Assembly: GCF_002257695.2 (NCBI RefSeq)
Contig: NZ_CP155571.1
DNA length: 64,000 nucleotides
Direction: 5' to 3' (one strand)
DNA from: Sporomusa acidovorans
Lineage (GTDB): Bacteria; Bacillota; Negativicutes; Sporomusales; Sporomusaceae
The notes below the pieces were generated by a model, which was given only the letters and a program-made list of their open reading frames with translations, searched no databases and was not told the origin of the DNA. Position numbers and translations under genes: made by a program. Within the stretch, counting starts at the first letter, position 1, and every line of letters begins with the position of its first letter. Below, piece after piece: positions 59,235 through 64,000 of the stretch.

Positions 59235-60806
59235 ATGCGTTTGCGGCTGCCCTGTGTGAATCGGGTAGGTCTTATTCATGATATTACCCAGTGTTTGGCC
59301 AAACGGCAGGTCAATATTGTTTCGCTGGAAGTCGAACAGGGTAATGTATTTCTCGAGTGTCCCTATCTGGAACAGGAAAGAGAAGAAGCCTTAATTCATG
59401 CCCTGCGGAAAATTGGCGGCGTGTACCGGGTGGAAACCATCGCGTTGATGCCGTCTAAGGAACGGACCGAGCAGTTGAATGCCATCCTGGGGTCGGTACA
59501 GGATGGCATTCTGACCGTCAATCAGGATTATCTGCTGACGCAGTGCAATATGGCGGCTGTCCGGATCTTGCGGTTATCCCTGGCTTCCGTCATGGGACAA
59601 CCAATCGACGACAGTTTGGCCGGTAATTTGTTTGTCCAGGAAACCCTGCGTACCGGAAAATCCTTTCGTAATCGGGAAGTTTTTGTCGACAGTAAGGGCG
59701 GTTACTGCATCGTCAGTACCCTGCCGCTGCGCAACAGGCAGGAAGAAGTGGTCGGCGCGGTGGCGGTTGTCCGGGATATTCGCGAAGTACGGGAGTTAGT
59801 CCACAAAATCACAGCTTCCAGGCCGGTGACTTTTGCCGATATCCCTTTTACCAGTACGGCAATGGCCAGGGTAATGGAGCAGGCCCGCCTGTATGCCCGC
59901 AGTGATTCTACCGTGCTGATATGCGGTGAGACCGGCACAGGCAAAGAACTGTTTGCCGGGCGCTCCACAGTGGATCGTCCCGGGCTCAGGCGGCTTTTGT
60001 ACCGGTCAATTGCGCGGCCATTCCCGAAACCCTGCTGGAAAGCGAGCTGTTTGGCTATGAAGAGGGAGCGTTTACCGGTGCGGTGAAAGGCGGCAAACCC
60101 GGCTTGTTTGAATTAGCCAACGAGGGCACGCTGTTTTTGGATGAAATCGGGGAAATGTCGGTTCATTTACAGGCCAAACTGCTGCGTACCCTGCAGGACC
60201 GGCGGGTGCGCCGTGTGGGCAGCAGCCGTGAGATCGCAATAAATGTGCGGATAATTTCGGCAACCAACCGCGATCTCGAAAAACAAGTGGCCTGCGGTTT
60301 GTTCCGGGAAGATTTATATTATCGTTTGAACGTGATTCCCTTGTTTTTTACCGCCGCTGCGGGAGCGGCAGGAAGATATTCGGTTATTGGCCGAATATTT
60401 TTTAAAACGCTTTGCCGGCAAACTGCAGCGGCCGGTACAGGGCTTTACCCCGGCGGCGCTGGAACGTCTGCAGTATTACGACTGGCCGGGCAATGTGCGA
60501 GAATTGGAAAATGTAGTGGAACGGGCCGTCAACTTGGTGGGAGGAACGGCAGTAGAAGAACGGCACATTTTATTGGGACGCCGGCCTCCGTCGCGCCAAA
60601 TTCAAGTACCGGACGTCCGTTTTGAAACCTATCAGACCCTGCACGAGCGGTTAGCCCAAGTGGAAAAAATCATTCTGCGGGAAACGGTTAAACGGTTTGG
60701 CTCAGCGCGGCGGGTAGGCTCGGTATTAGGATTGTCGCATACGGCGGTGTTAAAAAAACTCAGAAAATATAACTTGAATCAGCCGCATCAAGCGAATGAT
60801 GGCTGA
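59235..60806 (+). pseudogene. TyrR-like sigma-54 activator with ACT and PAS domains, two frameshifts
   Basis: The gene reads MRLRLPCVNRVGLIHDITQCLAKRQVNI (ACT-like domain), a PAS domain (LNAILGSVQDGILTVNQDYLLTQCN), then AAA+ with Walker A ICGETGTGKELFA. At about 59955-59960 one base is missing (GCCGGG, where GCCCGGG would restore the frame), after which the next frame carries EEGAFTGA, GTLFLDEIGEM and FREDLYYRLNVIP. At 60344-60349 one T too many returns it to the first frame: PPLRERQEDI, WPGNVRELENVVERA and the C-terminal HTH FGSARRVGSVLGLSHTAVLKKLRKY. The two changes cancel, and all domains are otherwise intact (about 523 residues). Either sequence error or a recent double mutation. The ATG at 59235 follows GGGAGGG. 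Confidence 0.82.
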
Positions 60807-60874
60807 GAACGGGCAGGCAACTTTTGAGAGTAGAATTGACAGGATTTTTTTGAGCTTATTAAATATGATTATGT

Positions 60875-61699
60875 TTATCTGCCGATTTGGTCATAAATGG
60901 CTAACGACATATTGGACATATCATAGAATACCTGCGGTTCATCTTTGACATTTTCCGCCATCATGCAAAGGATATAGGTACGGCTTTGCCCATAAACAAT
61001 GCCGCAGTCATAATTCATACCATCCAATTCACCGGTTTTGTGAGCAATTTTGATATGATGCGGCAATTGTGCCGGAATAATCGTATTGTCTTCCTGGCGG
61101 GCCATAATCTCCAGCATAGCCTTGTCGCTCTTAGGGTCAAGGCATTTTCCGTAATATAATTTCTCCAGAATATTAGCCATGTCTGTTACGTTTGTATAAT
61201 TCTGCCGGCCCTGTTTAACCGCTGCAAAATCCATCATTTTTCTTTGCAGGCTGGTATCACTCGAACATCCCAGTTTTTTAATCATCGCATTGACGTTGTC
61301 CATCTTCAGCTTGTCAATTAAAATATTGCAGGCGCTATTATCGCTTTGAACAATCATAAGTTCAACCAGTTGAGCGATTGTCAGTACGGTGCCGTCAGCA
61401 AGGTTATAGACAGAGCCACCCTCTACTGTTTCTGCACGACGAATTGTAACCTGTTCGTTAAAATCCAGTTTCCCTTGATTTTTTTGATTAAAGGCTTCAA
61501 TCATAATCGGAATCTTAATCAAACTGGCCGAAGCCATTTTATGGGAATTAAGAACCACATCATGACCTTTTTCTCCCAACGGCCTTACATAAATAGCATA
61601 TTTAGCTTCCTTTTGCGTCGAAAAATTTTTGACTTGCTCACTCAGCCATGTTTCAGTGATGGGCGCGGCACTTGCCGCATTAGGACGAATAATGCCCAT
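60875..61699 (-). CDS. Class A beta-lactamase-like serine hydrolase
   Basis: A 274-residue penicillin-recognising fold protein: catalytic SASLIKIP (SxxK, near residue 65), the second motif QSDNSACN (SDN) and KTG in HKTGELDG. The Omega-loop glutamate typical of efficient beta-lactamases is not clear. Only a short N-terminal hydrophobic stretch is present, so secretion is uncertain. The ATG at 61699 follows GGGGGGA by six bases. It lies 16 bases downstream of a dipeptide epimerase gene, a pairing that suggests peptidoglycan peptide recycling rather than drug resistance (inference). Confidence 0.85.
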   Translation of the reverse strand: MGIIRPNAASAAPITETWLSEQVKNFSTQKEAKYAIYVRPLGEKGHDVVLNSHKMASASLIKIPIMIEAFNQKNQGKLDFNEQVTIRRAETVEGGSVYNLADGTVLTIAQLVELMIVQSDNSACNILIDKLKMDNVNAMIKKLGCSSDTSLQRKMMDFAAVKQGRQNYTNVTDMANILEKLYYGKCLDPKSDKAMLEIMARQEDNTIIPAQLPHHIKIAHKTGELDGMNYDCGIVYGQSRTYILCMMAENVKDEPQVFYDMSNMSLAIYDQIGR

Positions 61700-61714
61700 A
61701 CAGAATCCCCCCAT

Positions 61715-62806
61715 TTATTTAATTTCCTGCCATCCTTCTATGTCGGTAATGCCCAGTCCGGGAGCCTCCGCTATCCATAATTCATTTTTAGCAAAATTTA
61801 CGCCGCCTGCGACAGGATCTGCAGCCAGCAAAACTGCCGCATCCAAGTCTGACCTTGTGATAATTTGCCTGCCGGCAGCCAAACTTGCGGCCGCCGTTAT
61901 GCCGACTTTGCTTTCCAGCATACAGCCCATCATGCATTGTACCCCGACGGTTTCAGCCAAATTGGCGATTTTCACGGCATTGTGCAAACCGCCTGCTTTC
62001 ATCAGTTTTATATTAATTAAATCACAGGCCCGCATCGCCAAGAGTTGAAATACCTCATAAGGTCCAAAAGCCGATTCATCAGCCATAATGTCTGTGTCCA
62101 CGTGGTCGGTAACATACTTGAGCCCTGCAAAATCATGAGCCCTTACCGGTTGCTCAATCAATTCGATATTCAGTCCCATGTCCTCAAACCGGCGGATAAT
62201 CCTTACGGCCTCTTTGGGCTTCCAACCTTGATTGGCATCCAGCCGCAGCTTCACATCCTGGCCAAGAGCCTGCCGGATGGCTTTCACCCGCTCAATGTCC
62301 ATCGCCACGTCAGTCCCGACTTTGAGTTTTAGGTCCGTAAAACCAGCCTGGACAGCCTCCAAAGAGTCCCGCACCATCTCGTCCGGCGCGTTCACACTGA
62401 TTGTCAAGTCCGTAGTCAGCTTATTACAATAGCCCCCAAATAACTTATACAGGGGAATATTATGTAATTTGCCAAACAAATCGTAAACCGCCATGTCAAC
62501 CGCCGCTTTCGCTGAATGGTTATGAAGCATGGCCGTATCAAGCGTGGCCATGATTGCCTCCATATTGTCGATCTCCATCCCGATCAGCTTTGGCCCGATT
62601 GTGTCACGGATTGCCGCAATCACCGAATCCTGGCTGTCGCCGGTGATTACCGCGGTAGGCGGAGCGTTGCCATAGCCAATTTCATCTGTATCGGATATTA
62701 TCTTTATGATAATATCCTCGGCGGAGTTGACTTGCCGTAAAGCCGTTTTAAACGGTTTTTTTAACGGAATACTTACTTTACCAATTTTAATCTCGCGAAT
62801 TTTCAT
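61715..62806 (-). CDS. Dipeptide epimerase (L-Ala-D/L-Glu epimerase-like, enolase superfamily)
   Basis: A 363-residue enolase-superfamily enzyme of the muconate-lactonising group: PLKKPFKTALRQVNSAEDIIIKI, KLKVGTDVAMDIERVKAIRQALGQDVKLRLDANQGW with the catalytic KxK-like Lys and metal Asp, ELIEQPVRAHDFAGLKYV (metal Glu), IMADESAF (metal Asp) and NIKLMKAGGL (second Lys). These fit YkfB/YcjG epimerases, which convert L-Ala-D-Glu from murein to L-Ala-L-Glu. I use the ATG at 62806. A hairpin with T-run lies 40 bases upstream. Confidence 0.88.
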   Translation of the reverse strand: MKIREIKIGKVSIPLKKPFKTALRQVNSAEDIIIKIISDTDEIGYGNAPPTAVITGDSQDSVIAAIRDTIGPKLIGMEIDNMEAIMATLDTAMLHNHSAKAAVDMAVYDLFGKLHNIPLYKLFGGYCNKLTTDLTISVNAPDEMVRDSLEAVQAGFTDLKLKVGTDVAMDIERVKAIRQALGQDVKLRLDANQGWKPKEAVRIIRRFEDMGLNIELIEQPVRAHDFAGLKYVTDHVDTDIMADESAFGPYEVFQLLAMRACDLINIKLMKAGGLHNAVKIANLAETVGVQCMMGCMLESKVGITAAASLAAGRQIITRSDLDAAVLLAADPVAGGVNFAKNELWIAEAPGLGITDIEGWQEIK

Positions 62807-63249
62807 AGCCAAACCCTCTCTATCTTATTTTTCATTATGATTAAAAAGCCCAGCCAAAATGCCCTTCGTGGAAAGGTTCATTTCGCTGGGTTTTACTTAC
62901 GTATATGCCTGTTTATAAGCAAGGCACTTAATAAATAAAGCAGCCATATTCCATATTTTATTTCCGTATTGTCAATTCGTCACAAAATTGATAATTCCTT
63001 CCAGGCACAATCATTTTCTATAAGAAAATAGCAGTGATTATTTGCTATTGTCACTTTGCTGAATCGTACAAAATTGTTTTTGCGCATCTTTATAGGCAAC
63101 TAAGATTGCGTTTCTCCCCTTATGCAAAGGCATTCCCTTCGGCATGATTTGCTATTCGACGACAGGAGAAATTTTCCTTCCGGCGTTTAAAAAAACAGTG
63201 ACATATACCTAACCCTCAAGGTACTAAAGATTTTTACAGGCAACACAGT
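62807..63249 (-). other. Long leader of the epimerase gene with an internal terminator-like hairpin
   Basis: About 440 bases without a credible frame. On the minus strand AAAACCCAGC...GCTGGGCTTTTTAA (62894-62846, with inner CATTT/AAATG and CCTT/AAGG pairs) looks like a terminator and could end thiE or attenuate the epimerase gene. Further upstream (about 63135-63180) lies GGAAGGAAAATTTCTCC followed by TGTCGTCGAATAGCAAA and ATGCCGAAGGGAATGCC, which looks conserved and structured but which I cannot assign. Confidence 0.5.
62846..62894 (-). terminator. Terminator-like hairpin 40 bases before the epimerase start
   Basis: Arms AACCCAGC/GCTGGGCTT with inner helices and a T5 run on the minus strand. 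Its place inside the leader rather than right after thiE makes attenuation possible. Confidence 0.6.
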
Positions 63250-63840
63250 TCACTTTTGTGTTGCCGCCAGTTTTTTCACCAGTGCCGCCGCACTTTTACA
63301 GGTCATGGCTGCCGACATGATGCAGAATCCCCTTGCCCCACTCGCCAGGACTTGCCCTACATTCCCGCTGTTAATGCCGCCGATGGCAAAAACCGGCAAA
63401 CAGGTTGCCTGACAAACCTGCCGTAAAAAAGACACCCCTCTGGGGGCAATTCCTTTTTTGCAATCTGTGGCAAAAATGTGCCCGGCAATGACATAGGCAG
63501 CCCCCAGCGCCTGGGCTTCTTTGGCTTCGGCAACCGAGTGGACAGATGCGCCGACCACCAGCGAATGCTGCTCTCTGTGGTAAGTGCGCAAGTCCGGCAT
63601 GGAAAGCTGCAGATGGGTAAGTCCAAGTTTTTCCGCAACGGTAACATTGCGGTGAATGATCAATTCCACTCCATACTGCCCGCAGATTTCTTGCACTTTG
63701 ACGGCTAACGACTCATAAGCCGGTACATCCAGATCTTTTTCCCGCAGCAACACGGCATAAGGCTGCGCCTGGGCCAACTGCCGCACGCGGGTTAAGAAAT
63801 CCTCCCGGCACAGCGTACGGTTTGTCACACAAATCATCAT
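63250..63840 (-). CDS. Thiamine phosphate synthase family protein (ThiE/TenI)
   Basis: A 196-residue TIM-barrel protein: MICVTNRTLC at the start, PYAVLLREKDLDVPAYESLA (ThiE RxKD-like motif), ELIIHRNVTVAEKLGLTHLQLSMPDL, VGASVHSVAEAKEAQALGAAYVIAGHIFATDCKKGIAPRGVSFLRQVC and FAIGGINSGNVGQVLASGARGFCIMSA. The segment HIFATDCKKGIAPRG favours ThiE/TenI; TenI proteins aromatise the thiazole phosphate, ThiE couples thiazole and pyrimidine. The short length and the sequence THLQLSMPDL hint at TenI. It follows thiH by five bases. Confidence 0.87.
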   Translation of the reverse strand: MMICVTNRTLCREDFLTRVRQLAQAQPYAVLLREKDLDVPAYESLAVKVQEICGQYGVELIIHRNVTVAEKLGLTHLQLSMPDLRTYHREQHSLVVGASVHSVAEAKEAQALGAAYVIAGHIFATDCKKGIAPRGVSFLRQVCQATCLPVFAIGGINSGNVGQVLASGARGFCIMSAAMTCKSAAALVKKLAATQK

Positions 63841-63845
63841 TGGCG

Positions 63846-64000
63846 CTATACCCTGATATAATCGTTATATACCGGTTGCAGCCCTTTGCCGACAATCATT
63901 TGATGGACTTCGTCCACACTGCGCGGATCGGCGATTTCAAATTGTTCGTCGCCTTTTTCTTCTGCCTGGTGTCCCCCAACGCCAACGCTGACGCCGGCAG
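63846..64000 (-). CDS. thiH: 2-iminoacetate synthase ThiH, C-terminal end
   Basis: The last 51 codons of a gene that continues beyond the right edge. The sequence AGVSVGVGGHQAEEKGDEQFE followed by IADPRSVDEVHQMIVGKGLQPVYNDYIRV is the characteristic ThiH C-terminus (GEEKGDEQFEI...R...EV...M...KG..PVY.D). ThiH is a radical SAM enzyme that splits tyrosine to give dehydroglycine for the thiazole ring. It is transcribed directly ahead of the ThiE/TenI gene, so this is the end of a thiamine operon. Confidence 0.85.
   Translation of the reverse strand, partial: AGVSVGVGGHQAEEKGDEQFEIADPRSVDEVHQMIVGKGLQPVYNDYIRV

Noticed and set aside
60875..61699. Acquired antibiotic-resistance gene
   Set aside because: Composition and context look native; it is coupled to a dipeptide epimerase and lacks clear mobile flanks.

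Overview
The window looks like a chromosomal segment of an anaerobic, low-to-mid GC Firmicute. The class Negativicutes (Sporomusa/Pelosinus/Acetonema-like) is my inference. It rests on strong AGGAGG-type ribosome binding sites, T-box and lysine-riboswitch attenuation, the EutVW/ANTAR type of ethanolamine control, carboxynorspermidine polyamine synthesis and formate-tetrahydrofolate ligase. I saw no rRNA, tRNA, CRISPR array, prophage or intact insertion sequence.

Positions 1-4.8 kb (minus strand) hold the start of a TctA/TctB tricarboxylate transporter, a sensor histidine kinase broken by a homopolymer frameshift, a Cache-type chemoreceptor and a single-domain response regulator. Positions 4.9-21.1 kb hold a complete ethanolamine-utilisation microcompartment locus, read right to left: eutW-eutV (sensor kinase and ANTAR antiterminator), a leader with a strong terminator, an ethanolamine permease, BMC-H shell, eutA, eutB, eutC, eutL, eutE, BMC-H shell (eutM), a eutT-pduL gene fusion, an unrecognised flavoprotein-like gene, eutN, pduS, pduT, eutS, eutP, eutQ. 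It combines Eut enzymes with the Pdu-type redox pair PduS/PduT. A plausible division of labour: the permease imports ethanolamine; EutBC splits it to acetaldehyde and ammonia with adenosylcobalamin; EutE makes acetyl-CoA; the PduL domain makes acetyl phosphate; EutA, PduS/PduT and the EutT domain keep the cobalamin cofactor active.

Positions 21.4-28.8 kb carry a DinG/Rad3-type helicase and a catabolic cluster of a LarA-like protein and a split UxaA-type dehydratase. That cluster is controlled by a PrpR-type sigma-54 activator and has a recognisable -24/-12 promoter. Positions 28.9-41.2 kb are mixed housekeeping and transport genes: 3D-domain protein, HAD phosphatase, xpt, GNAT, a lipoprotein, an ECF S component with a possible new translational riboswitch, Na/Pi transporter, MFS, DUF2294, arginase, a dicarboxylate symporter, exoA, YitT and a decayed gene. 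Positions 41.3-43.8 kb are ilvBN under a T-box; 44-48.3 kb are a deacetylase, modABC and a divergent one-component regulator.

Positions 48.8-57.3 kb hold a Mop protein, formate-tetrahydrofolate ligase with a structured leader, the carboxynorspermidine pair, an orphan receiver protein, an ASCH protein and a lysine permease under a lysine riboswitch. Positions 57.4-64 kb hold a REPIN-like palindromic element, a VapBC-type toxin-antitoxin pair, a roughly 320-nt structured RNA in front of a doubly frameshifted TyrR-like activator, a class A beta-lactamase-like hydrolase paired with a dipeptide epimerase, and the end of a thiamine operon (thiH, thiE/tenI).

Three genes are broken only at short homopolymers, so sequence error must be excluded before calling them pseudogenes. 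The observations most worth following are the EutT-PduL fusion within a mixed Eut/Pdu compartment, the candidate riboswitch before the ECF gene, and the structured RNA at 58.8-59.1 kb.
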